From: Clarkia xantiana subsp. parviflora
Lineage: Eukaryota; Streptophyta; Magnoliopsida; Myrtales; Onagraceae
Length of the DNA: 64,000 nt
Assembly: GCA_036873135.1 (NCBI GenBank)
Contig: JAPTYO010000002.1
Span: 50,648,204 to 50,712,203, forward strand
Direction of reading: 5' to 3'
The notes beneath the pieces were generated by a model. That model saw only the letters and a program-made list of their open reading frames with translations, made no database searches and had not been told where the DNA came from. Of the stretch, positions 44,751-53,732 are shown one piece after another (within the stretch, counting starts at the first letter, position 1; every line of letters begins with the position of its first letter). Position numbers and translations under genes: made by a program.

Positions 44751-46063
44751 TGTAATGATATCTCTCTATCTTTGTATATATGACTTTACTTTTCCTCCCC
44801 TTTGATGGTTGAGTGTCTCTCCCCTTGATGGGCCGAGTTCATTTTGGGATTGCTATACTTTGGATTTTGTGTTGCTTTCCTTCATCATATGGTTATGTTG
44901 GCAGTGTGTGGAACACTTGCCTTTTGATGGGTACTTCGTATGTTTCTGTATATATTCCTTTGATCATGCACTCTTCCTTTTGTTGTGTTTTCCTTTACTT
45001 ATCCTTCTTTTTTGTTTTCCTTCACATCATACCTGCTATCTCATCAAGAAAAAACATTATGTGTTCTTTATACAACTTTGCTTTGCAATTATTTTCTCAT
45101 GGGATCCTTCTTAGTATGGTGCAATGATCTCTTCTGATACCCTTTAAATGGTATGTTATGATACTGTTAGACCAAAGATACGCTCTTGGTGGGCGTCGAA
45201 TCTGTTAACGAGACAGGCTCTCGGAGGGCACTTAACGTTTCACAGGATAGGCTCCCGGAGGGCATAAGTTAGACCAAAAATACGCTCCTGGTGGGCGTCG
45301 AATCTAGTAGTTTGAAATCTACCTCAAGATACGCTCTTGGGGGCGTCGAATCTGGTAGTTTGAAATCTACCTCAAGATACGCTCTTGGGGGCGTCGAAGG
45401 TCGTAGTTTTTAGAAACTACTCTCAAGATACGCTCTTGGGGGCGTCGAAATTCGTAGTTTTTTGAAACCACTCTCAAGATACGCTCTTGGGGGCGTCGAA
45501 GTTTGTAGTTTTTAGAAACCACTCTCAAGATACGCTCTTGGGGGCGTCGAAGTTCGTAGTTTTTGGAAACCACTCTCAAGATACGCTTTTGGGGGCGTCA
45601 AAGTTCGTAGTTTTTGGAAACCACTCTCAAGATACGCTCTTGGGTGCGTCGAAGGTCGTAGTATGAAATCTACTCTCAAGATACGCTCTTGGGGGCGTCG
45701 AAGTTCGTAGTATGAAAACTACTCTCAAGATACGATCTTGGGGGCGTTGAGCGTCGTAGTATGAGAACTACTCTCAAGATACGCTCTTGGGGGCGTTGAG
45801 GGCGTTGCTGACTTGGAAGTCATATCTGTGTAAGGATAACATAATGATTGTATCATCACCTTCTTTGAAAGATACTTTTGAGTAACTTCTACTTCATTAG
45901 GAGCATTCATGCTTTATGTACACTTGGGGTGCCTTGGGTGGATCAAGACACCCTTTGGAAGAAATCAAAGATAGTTGTAGAGTCATAGTAACTTCTTGAG
46001 TTCTCCTTCTCAAAAGTTGTTTTTGGAAAACTCAAAATGCTTGAACATGCAAAATGCTTAATA
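44751..46063. other. Spacer between convergent genes of element B, with a tandem array
   Basis: Non-coding AT-rich sequence to about 45160, the tandem array 45165-45810, and unremarkable sequence to the gag' stop. A run of about 100 hydrophobic residues can be read at 44809-45127 but lacks relatives in A and C. Confidence 0.55.
45165..45810. repeat. 51-base tandem array in element B
   Basis: About a dozen copies of a unit near 51 bases containing GATACGCTCTTGGGGGCGTC and CGTAGTTTTTGGAAACCAC. The first copies are more divergent (GGCTCTCGGAGGGC forms). Within each unit CAAGA and TCTTG can pair around TACGC. Confidence 0.85.
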
Positions 46064-46669
46064 TTAAACTAAGGATATGGGGTGGTGAGTGCGTCTGTTG
46101 CCCTTTAGGCCTCCTTTGTAAATCATTTCCTCCACTTCCATCTTCAGCACCATGCAATCATTGGTTTGATGCCCCCAGGTCCCATGGTACTCACACCAAC
46201 CCTGTGCATCTCTTCCTAGGAAGGCTTTGCCCTCCTCTTTGCATGTGGGTAGCTCTTCCTTGAGGTACTTCTGGAAAATTTCCTCTATCTTCACTGTAAG
46301 GGGTGTCAATTTGAAGTTTACACCTCCTTTCAGTGTGTCAGTCTCTCTTCCTTCTTCAAGGACTTCTTCCGGTTGCCCTACCTCTTTTGCGAACGCCTTG
46401 TCCAGCTTCTGTTTGAGCTCCCTCATTGTGCTTGTCATGACCACCTCATAGAGCCCTCCATATGCTTCAAATGAGGTTGGATGCATGTTTCTAAGGAAGG
46501 CTCTTACGGCCTCTCTTCTTGTGATGTCCATGTTTGCACCATAGCTGAAGAATCTCTCAAAGTAACTTGATATGGGCTCCCTTGGCATTTGCTTGATGTC
46601 ATCTATATATTGTAAACCCCTTTCAATGGATTCCCTTGTTCTCTTTCCTTGGCACTCTCTGGCTGCCAA
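46064..46669 (-). CDS. Second gag-like module (gag') of element B
   Basis: 201 residues from ATG 46669 on the minus strand, overlapping the end of the protease frame by 67 bases in another frame. Order: basic head, SSYFERFFSYGANMD, REAVRAFLRNMHPTSFEAYG, TSTMRELKQKLDKAF, NFKLTPLTVKIEEIFQKYL, and a knuckle WCEYHGTWGHQTNDC with CX2HX4HX4C spacing, then LKMEVEEMIYKGGL. It resembles the second half of gag (WCDNHEAYGHDTNEC in the gag of this element) but lies after the protease, in the place of reverse transcriptase. Homologous modules lie in A and C. It could be expressed by frameshift or reinitiation. RNA or Gag binding is an inference. Confidence 0.72.
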   Translation of the reverse strand: MAARECQGKRTRESIERGLQYIDDIKQMPREPISSYFERFFSYGANMDITRREAVRAFLRNMHPTSFEAYGGLYEVVMTSTMRELKQKLDKAFAKEVGQPEEVLEEGRETDTLKGGVNFKLTPLTVKIEEIFQKYLKEELPTCKEEGKAFLGRDAQGWCEYHGTWGHQTNDCMVLKMEVEEMIYKGGLKGNRRTHHPISLV

Positions 46670-47454
46670 GGTATGCTTGTTACCCTTACAGCCTTACCTC
46701 TCTGCTTCTTCTTAGCTGGTCCTTGAAAGAACTGCCTACTCAGGCGGAGTGCAATTCCCTTTTTCATCTTTCCCTGCCTTGGCTTTTTCATCACCTTCTC
46801 TTTGTCTTGGATGGCCCCTGTCATGACCATAGCCACTGTGTCTGACTTGTGTGATCCACGTCTCATGGAGTTGACGTAGCACTGCCTTGCAGTTCGTTGA
46901 TCACCCAATACTTCCCCAATTCCGTTTTCAGTGATGTACTTCAGCTTCTGATGCACGGTAGATGGCACAATTTCATATGGATTTATGGTTGTTCTTCCTA
47001 AGATCCCGTTGTAGGCTCCCAGGCTTTCAACCACCATGAAGTTGACGTTCACTCTCAGCTGTGTCCATCCTTGGCCCATGGTCACTGGCAGGGTTATCAT
47101 TCCCAAGGGATAACTTGTTGCCCCTGAGAAGCCAACCAAAGGGAAATTGACTGGTTTGATGTCTGCTTTTGTTTTTCCTATCTCTTCCAGGACCCTTAGG
47201 CTTAGGAGGTCTACAGAGCTGCCCCCATCTACCAGTATTCTTTTTACATCGAAGTTATCGATGTCCATCGTGATGACTAAGGCATCATCATGCGGGAAGA
47301 CAATATGGCTCTTGTCCTTCTCCGAAAACTCAATCTTCATTTCTTCTCCTTCTCGTGGCCTCTTTCTCCACTTTGGTACTGAGCCCAACTTGGATGCATA
47401 AACTTCCCTTGCATTAGCTGTTGGGCCACCTGATGCCACTCCTCCATGTATCAT
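46603..47454 (-). CDS. Aspartic protease of element B
   Basis: Open frame of 283 residues from the internal Met at 47454. It is in the same frame as gag and separated from it only by a TAG at 47535-47533 plus 26 codons, so it may come from readthrough or be a broken Gag-Pro fusion. Motifs: SEKDKSHIVFPHDDALVIT, the active site RILVDGGSSVDLL (near 47215-47245), YNGILGRTTINP, KYITENGIGEVLGDQ and RQCYVNSMRRG, then a basic tail. The usual next domain, reverse transcriptase, is absent. Confidence 0.82.
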   Translation of the reverse strand: MIHGGVASGGPTANAREVYASKLGSVPKWRKRPREGEEMKIEFSEKDKSHIVFPHDDALVITMDIDNFDVKRILVDGGSSVDLLSLRVLEEIGKTKADIKPVNFPLVGFSGATSYPLGMITLPVTMGQGWTQLRVNVNFMVVESLGAYNGILGRTTINPYEIVPSTVHQKLKYITENGIGEVLGDQRTARQCYVNSMRRGSHKSDTVAMVMTGAIQDKEKVMKKPRQGKMKKGIALRLSRQFFQGPAKKKQRGKAVRVTSIPWQPESAKEREQGNPLKGVYNI

Positions 47455-47532
47455 GTTTATAGTCCCCCTCTTGTTGGGTGGGGGATTATAATCTACCTTT
47501 TCTTTGCCTTTATCCCTGTGTGATGGCCCTAG

Positions 47533-49410
47533 CTACATGCTGTTGCCACCGTGATCAACAAACTGTTTTAACTCCCCTCTCTGGATGATATTGTTGATAC
47601 TTAGCTTCAAGATAAAGCATTCGTTCGTATCATGCCCATATGCCTCATGGTTATCACACCATCTATCCTTGTGTGTCCCTACCATTGGCGCTCTCCATCT
47701 TCCGGGGGGCGACCATAGTTTCTGATTTCTCATCTCTCTTAGGACCACTGCTGGGGTGGTATTCAATGGTATGAACTTGATGACATTTATTTCCCTAGCC
47801 TTCAATGGCTCACCCATCGGATTTCTTTGCTGAGGCGGGCGCCACTCCTGTTGCCTTATGGGTTGAGGTGCCTGAGGTGGCTTTCCCTTATTCTGCTTTG
47901 TGTTGTCCTCCTTTGCTGCTTGAATCTTGGCTTTCTTACTCACCCTGTGCCTTTCTAGGTCTATATGAGTTTTCACTCTCCCTGCTAGCTCCTCTAAGGT
48001 GCTTGTCGGTTTCTTGGCCATCTTTTCTGCTAGTGTGGACCCGAAACGACCTAGGTTTCTTATGAAGGCTCTTATTATTTCACCCTCGGTGATGTCGCCC
48101 TGTATGTCTGCTATGTTCTGGTTGAACCTAGTGTAGTAATCAGCCAAAGATTCGTCATTTTCTTGCTTCACATCATCTAGGGAGCCTGTTCCTTTGACTA
48201 GCTTCCTTTCTCCTAGATATCTCTGAAGAAATTTCGCCTTTAGCTGCGCCCATAAGTGGATGCTCTCAATAGGTAGGCTAAAGAACCAATGTGACGCCAC
48301 CCCTGATAGGGTGTTTGGAAATAAGAGTGCCTTGTAGCCGTCATCAGTAGTTCTCCCGAATAGAGAGGCTTCATACTGTTGAATGTGCTCCAAAGGGTCT
48401 CCCTTGCCATTGTACTTTGCTATCTGTATTGTATGCAAGGAGTCTGGCACTTTGTTCATTTCCAACTCCCTCGTGAAGGGGTGGTTCGTGTTGTCACTCA
48501 GGCAGTGTAGTCCGTTTCTCTTTGACTCACTCATCTTTCTCACTATCATGGCTTCTATCTCCTCCGGGGTAATCATCACCGGCGTTGGAGTATAGTCTCT
48601 CTGATATCCTCCATAGTTATAAACTGGGCTTGCTGGGATCCCTTGTCCGTGTTGGTACGGACTGTAGGCGTATCCCTGATATCCTTGCTGGGGTACTTGT
48701 TGGAATTCTTGCCTCCTTGGAGGTCTTGCCTGTCTATCTGCCCCCAGCGGGGTGTATGCCCTGGCGTCCTGCTGCGTCTGTTGCTGCCTTGGAGGCACAA
48801 ACTGCTGCCTTCCCTCTGGGGGTGGCCCTTGGTTATCTCTCATTTGTTCTTCTCGCTGCCCTGTTCGAGGGTGCGAGTGGTGTTCTTCTTCTGGGGCTTG
48901 TTCTTCCTCATGAACTTCTTCTTCTTCATGCTGGTGTTGCCTTCCCTGCCTGTTCCTCAGAGTCTCTCTATAGGCTAGTAGCTCATCCAATGCGCTCATC
49001 AACCCTGGAGTCACTGTATGTGCTCCTTGTGTGTATGCGGGTCTTGTGCTGGTTGTGTGGGCGCGATTGTCGTTCCTTTGAGCCGACATCCCATATGGAT
49101 ATCCTTGAGGTTGCGCCTCATAGTAGTATCCCTGAGGAGGTGCCGTGTATTGGGATGGCACTCCCTGTTGCTCCCCCTCTCTTTGTGGCCTCCTTGCCAA
49201 TGGAGTTGAGGCTGTGGAAGACTCAGCCCCAGCTGGGCGTGAGGGCCCTCCTTCCTGGTTGTTAGGCTGGGGTGCCTGTGGGGGTACCTGAGGCTCTGGG
49301 TGTACAGGTTGTTTCTCTGGGTTAGGCTGCGTTGCTGGAGGTATAGGCTGTCTCCCTCTCCTATTGCCCCCAGGTGGGCGGTTATGCCTAAATGCTAAGC
49401 TATTCGTCAT
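47533..49410 (-). CDS. Gag of element B
   Basis: Intact 625-residue frame from ATG 49410, about 50 bases after the PBS. N-terminal 250 residues: Pro/Gln-rich, low complexity (QVPPQAPQPNNQEGGPSRP type). Residues about 290-480: retrotransposon gag domain (NHPFTRELEMNKVPDS, YNGKGDPLEHIQQYEASLF, ASHWFFSLPIES, FLQRYLGERKLV, YYTRFNQNIADIQGDI). Near residue 590: knuckle RWCDNHEAYGHDTNECFIL, CX2HX4HX4C, where copia gags have CCHC. It ends with TAG followed by CTA. Expected to form the particle and package RNA. The best-preserved gag of the three non-autonomous elements. Confidence 0.88.
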   Translation of the reverse strand: MTNSLAFRHNRPPGGNRRGRQPIPPATQPNPEKQPVHPEPQVPPQAPQPNNQEGGPSRPAGAESSTASTPLARRPQREGEQQGVPSQYTAPPQGYYYEAQPQGYPYGMSAQRNDNRAHTTSTRPAYTQGAHTVTPGLMSALDELLAYRETLRNRQGRQHQHEEEEVHEEEQAPEEEHHSHPRTGQREEQMRDNQGPPPEGRQQFVPPRQQQTQQDARAYTPLGADRQARPPRRQEFQQVPQQGYQGYAYSPYQHGQGIPASPVYNYGGYQRDYTPTPVMITPEEIEAMIVRKMSESKRNGLHCLSDNTNHPFTRELEMNKVPDSLHTIQIAKYNGKGDPLEHIQQYEASLFGRTTDDGYKALLFPNTLSGVASHWFFSLPIESIHLWAQLKAKFLQRYLGERKLVKGTGSLDDVKQENDESLADYYTRFNQNIADIQGDITEGEIIRAFIRNLGRFGSTLAEKMAKKPTSTLEELAGRVKTHIDLERHRVSKKAKIQAAKEDNTKQNKGKPPQAPQPIRQQEWRPPQQRNPMGEPLKAREINVIKFIPLNTTPAVVLREMRNQKLWSPPGRWRAPMVGTHKDRWCDNHEAYGHDTNECFILKLSINNIIQRGELKQFVDHGGNSM

Positions 49411-49443
49411 CGCTCTCGTGATTGCCAGGATTTCATTTCGAAG

Positions 49444-49461
49444 CCCACAGACGGCGCCAAG
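49444..49461 (-). other. Primer binding site of element B
   Basis: On the minus strand TTGGCGCCGTCTGTGGGC follows the LTR end. TGGCGCCGT complements the 3' end of plant tRNA-Asp; the rest is the extension common to element G. Confidence 0.8.
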
Positions 49462-50220
49462 TTTTAGGTTATAGGTTTTAGGTCAACGGGTCGCCGGCCT
49501 AATCCTACTCCTCACTGGAGAACTAGCGGATCCTGTGCTTCTTGAGCTCGGACGTTCTGATCCGTATCCTTCTGCCCTTCTCCTTCTCTTCTCCACGTGC
49601 CCTGCAAGAGGGGCAATATCAAGCACGGAGGGGGGGGGGGGGTGGTGCTTGATGTACCCTCTCCGATGCTTAAGTCAATACGTTTCTTAGAGAGATAAAA
49701 CTTAGAGAGATATCAGAGCTAAATTGTACACTTAGCCAAGATGTTCAAATGAATGGTGGAAGGGTTGTATTTATAGGCAACGGTGTCATTAAGGTGGCTT
49801 AATGACATCGTTAACCTTTAAACACAATTAATTAGCTCTGATCACATAATTAAAACCTTAGAGCACGGAGAAAGTCAGCGGAAATAAACTGAGTATGGGA
49901 GTCGGGAAGCGGTGCCGGGGCCCTTGGGGGGGGGGGAGAAAATCCGACCCCCAAGGGTAGGGGTTGGGTGTGGCCACCCAACCCCTCCCTAGGGAGGATA
50001 GGGTTGGCCAACCCTATCTCCCCTAGGGGAGGTCGGGTGTGGCCACCCGACCTCACCTAGGTGAGTTTGCCGCGGTCCGGACGAGTATTTTGGCCTCGTC
50101 CGGACCGTTGGTGTTTCCGCGGGGTGTTTGGGTCGAAGTTTTGATTTATAATCGTTAACGGGGTGATCAAAATAAGACGATTCGGAAGTCAACGGGTTCA
50201 AATTGGGCGTATATCCATCA
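49462..50220 (-). repeat. 5' LTR of element B
   Basis: About 759 bases, near-identical to 40029-40791. Its outermost TG has become TT in plus reading, so the exact left edge is uncertain by one or two bases. Hairpin arms ATCAAGCAC (49618-49626) and GTGCTTGAT (49645-49653) are perfect here. Core at 49657-49675. Confidence 0.9.
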
Positions 50221-50909
50221 ATATGCGCGTCACACGCAGAATTCCTCGATAGATGGAACACATCGATTCAAAGTACAAATTTAATACGAAATGTGTTTTT
50301 GATTTAATGCTTGATATAAATTTCACTTACATTTGAGACCCATTTTTGGGGTTTACTCATTGATTCCTAATAATCCGAGAAGAAGTATGCTTCAAAAGCT
50401 ACCACGATCTCGTAAAGAATCAATAGTTGCACAAGATGAAAACCTAATGCACAGTTCAAAGGTGGACGAAACCTCTGATACAGAGTATGTAATGAAACTT
50501 GATATGTCTGACAAATGACTATCCAGTTATATGGCTCTAACGATAAAGATTGACGGAGCATTATTTCAAAACATGCACTTCGAGGACATAGTGTGAAACA
50601 TGAGTCTTTAGTTTAACTTCAGATCACCTTCAAGGATGATGTGATGTTGAATTTCACTCATGTAGAGCTTTGTTCCCACAATATCGGTTATCACAACACC
50701 ACGTGAGCTATTAAATGATAATGAGAAGGATCTTACCATAATGCGACATTTTACTTGCAAAACGAACACACATTGTATCAACAACTGCAAAAGCAAAGTT
50801 GGAATCTAGAGTACTAAAAGGTAACTCTACAGCATGCATGTGTGTGGTAGCTCGGGAGAATGGTGGCGTGGTCGTACATGAGACGTTACATTTGTTAGCA
50901 TTTGGACTA
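50221..50909 (+). pseudogene. Continuation of copia I right of element B
   Basis: Begins with the right ATATG duplication, then matches 56440-57030 of copia J (GGAACACATCG, AAGTACAAATTTAATA, and later CGTGGTCG with ACATGA). This is degraded protease or integrase-region sequence with no usable frame. It ends where copia K starts at 50910. Confidence 0.6.
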
Positions 50910-51463
50910 TGGGCTGCCGTAATTGGGAGTCCATTAATTAAGTCCATGTACCTAAGAAATTAGGGTGGGTCACATTAGAGATTTTTGGCTAGGCCTAAAA
51001 TCCCAATTGGGCCTCCCTCCCTTACATGGCCGGCCGAATAGACATTAGGGAGGTGGGATTTACCCCGCCTCCTCTTATAAATGTGACCTATGGAAGGATT
51101 TTACAAGAGTTATTCTCTCTTCCTAAGTGGTGAGATTAAAAGAAAACCCTCATCCATAAAATCCTCTAGTTCGGCCGAACCTACCACACCACCAAAGATG
51201 TGCCAAATAGTGTCGAGCAATTAACTCCGAGTAGATCCATCTCACGAAGAATCGACAGAGGCTTTGCTGTGAGGCATAATCCGCGTTAGGCTTCTCTAAC
51301 AGGAACCTCTACCAGGAACCGTCCGGCGGATCGAGAACTCCCCTCAGAGGTCCTGGGCTACAAGAAACAATATGGGTATGTGCACATTCTTCCGTTGCGT
51401 ATTAGTTACCATGCACATATATAGGGTTTTGTTTCTGTAGCATAAATCCCCTAAATCCTATAG
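50910..51463 (+). repeat. 5' LTR of copia K
   Basis: Starts TGGGCTGCCGTAATTGG, ends near CCTATAG just before a PBS TGGTATCAGAGT (51464-51475). Shares the TTCGGCCGAAC and GAGAAC...CCT phrases with the LTRs of L and J. The first bases resemble the J LTR (GCCGTAATTGG). Confidence 0.7.
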
Positions 51464-51910
51464 TGGTATCAGAGTCTGTGTTAGGGAGTTCGTGTTTTTG
51501 ATAAAATTGATGTTCTTGGTTTTCTTAAGAGTTGGCCGATAATTTTAAAAAATTTTGCTTTTTAAAATTAATAATTTTTTGGTTAATATTTGACTGGCCA
51601 TGGTTTTTTCATGATGTTCATAGTGAAGTTTGATGCTCATGATCTTAAAGAAAAATAAGACTTTTATCAAATTTAAACTTTGGATTCTTGATCTATGAAA
51701 GATTTGATCTTGAAATTTGACCACAAACCCTAATTTTGGTGTTATTTCGGCCGAACTATACCTATAGGTGTTCAAGGTGAAATTTTTAATTTCTTAGTCC
51801 ACATGTAACCCTATAGTGACCGAAATATTGACGATATTTGTGCATATTATTTCGACCGAAATTTAATGTTAAAGATGATGCTAAAGTTAGGACAATATGT
51901 TAGTATGTGA
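51464..51910 (+). other. PBS and start of the leader of copia K
   Basis: The PBS matches initiator tRNA-Met sites with one change. The leader then runs as in L and J (GTGTTAGGGAGTTCGTG, GATGTTCTTG) for about 440 bases until a second LTR starts at about 51911. Confidence 0.65.
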
Positions 51911-52469
51911 TGACGTGCGCCGTAATTGGTAGCCCGTCAATGTTAAGGAAATTACCTAAGTTAATTAGGTAATTGTCATATTAGGTTAATTGGGCCAGAC
52001 CCAATCCTTAATTGACATGGGAGGCCCAAAATCGGGCCTCCCCCTTAATAAGCATGGTTCGGCCGAACCATGTACCACATTGGATGGACTGGACTTTTGT
52101 CCACTCCGCCAATGCTATATATAGGGGGTCTCCTAAGGGGTTTAACACATCAATAAAATTAATAAGTCCCTCCATTGAGAAACTTGAGAGAAACCCTCTC
52201 ACCCTTAGTTGAGATTTTCGGTGCACATCAGTCCGAGGTTCTGTCCCCGTTGAAGAATCGATCAGAGGATTTGCTGTGGAGCTTATACCGCGTAGGACTT
52301 CTTCTCACGAAGAACTTGTACATGTTCTGACCGGAGGATCAGAACTCCCTCCACAACATTCTCGGGCAGGAAAGATATTGAGATTTGTGTACATTATTCC
52401 GCTGCGTAATTAGATTACTTACTAGTACACGTTTAGCATTTCGTAGTATTAAGTCTCCGTAATCCAACA
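51911..52469 (+). repeat. 5' LTR of copia J
   Basis: About 559 bases, start at TGACGTGCGCCG (or five bases later), end CCGTAATCCAACA. TATA region GCTATATATAGG near 52110-52121. A degenerate PBS, GCGGTATCAATGC, follows at 52470. Its 3' partner must lie beyond element G, outside the window. Confidence 0.7.
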
Positions 52470-53021
52470 GCGGTATCAATGCTTGTGTTTGGAGTTCTTA
52501 AATTTTTGATAAACTGATGTTCTTGAACCTTGAAAAACCGAAATTTTTATGTTTATGAACACCAAGGTATGTTCCGAAAATTTAAAAAAGAAATCACGTG
52601 TTTGATCTTTAAAAACTTAAAATTTTCGGAATTTACATGTTTTTATAGATCAAAACCGAATTTTAGGTTTGAATTTGAATTCGATGTTCATGATCTTCAA
52701 GAACACGATGAGTTTTATCAAGAACACTTTTTGGATTAATGATCAAGTTATGGTTTGATCTTAAAATTTGACAATTTTTCCAAATTAAAGGTGTTTGTGC
52801 CGAAAACCCTGGTAAATTATTAGGTAAATTTTTTAATTTCTTAGGTTCCAAGCAAGGTAATTTCGGCCGGCCTGGGTTAGGGATATAGTTTGCCATATTT
52901 TAATTTTATTAAAAGGTAACTATATATCTATAAGTTGGAAAATATGGATAGGTTCACAATATAATATTGAAACATATATTAACTTTCAATATATATAGCT
53001 AAAATCTAGGGATTAATATAT

Positions 53022-53535
53022 AGGGTTAAAGGTACTTTTTATACCACATGTTTGACCGAATGTGGCTTTTAGTACTAGATGTTTACTTTTGTATACTTTT
53101 GGTACCAAACGTTTGAACAAATGTGGCTTTTGGTACATTCGTTAGTTGGCCGTTAATTTTGGCTGTTAAATGACATGTGCAAGTCACGTGATCGGTTCTA
53201 AACTTTTAATTTTGTTGAATTTAGTCCCTGAAATATATTCCTAACTTTTATTTTGTTTATTTTAGTCCTAAAGCTTCAAATCGAACCCAATTGGGACCTA
53301 TCCCCAATTGGGTAAATTTGACCCAAATTGGGCTATGTCAATTGAATTCGATTGGTTTAATTGGGTTCGATTTGAAGTAATATGACTAAATTAAACAAAA
53401 TAAAAGTTAGGAATATATTTGAGGGACTAAATTGAACAAAATTAAAAGTTTAAAGTCGATCACGTGACTTGCACTTGTCATTTAACGGCCAAAACATTCA
53501 GTCAAACGTGTGATATGAAAAGTACCTTTAACCCT
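53022..53535. mobile_element. Foldback MITE in the leader of copia J
   Basis: Left end AGGGTTAAAGGTACTTTT and right end its complement, with arms that pair over most of the element (TTAAATGACA, GCAAGTCACGTGATCG and TTTTAATTTTGTT occur on both sides in opposite orientation). The left arm has an extra stretch of about 100 bases with an internal repeat. AATATAT flanks both sides (53015-53021 and 53536-53542), though the region is AT-rich. No coding sequence. The corresponding leader of L lacks it. Confidence 0.7.
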
Positions 53536-53622
53536 AATATATATTGATAGATTTAATTGCTATAAAAGATTAAGAAAATATATTGTCTACATATATTTAA
53601 TCCCTAAAGATATATTTGAAAA

Positions 53623-53628
<6 letters not shown>

Positions 53629-53662
<34 letters not shown>

Positions 53663-53680
53663 TTTTGCCGAATATATATA

Positions 53681-53727
<47 letters not shown>
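53629..53727. repeat. AT microsatellite
   Basis: Two long (AT)n runs separated by a short GATTTTGCCGAA segment. Open frames here (Ile/Tyr repeats) are artefacts. Confidence 0.9.

Positions 53728-53732
<5 letters not shown>

Larger units (their letters stand above)
40029..50220 (-). mobile_element. Element B: complete non-autonomous gypsy element with near-intact gag
   Basis: 10,192 bases with LTRs at 40029-40791 and 49462-50220 and the target duplication ATATG at 40024-40028 and 50221-50225. It splits copia I. Minus-strand order: gag, protease, gag'; plus-strand antisense gene in the 3' half. No reverse transcriptase, RNase H or integrase. The near-identical LTRs and largely open gag, protease and gag' make it the best-preserved example of this layout in the window. 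Confidence 0.92.

Noticed and set aside
45165..45810. CRISPR array
   Set aside because: Repeats are directly tandem without unique spacers, in a plant retrotransposon.
48585..49265. 226-residue plus-strand frame in element B
   Set aside because: Shadow of the intact gag of B, Leu/Val-rich because of complementary codons.
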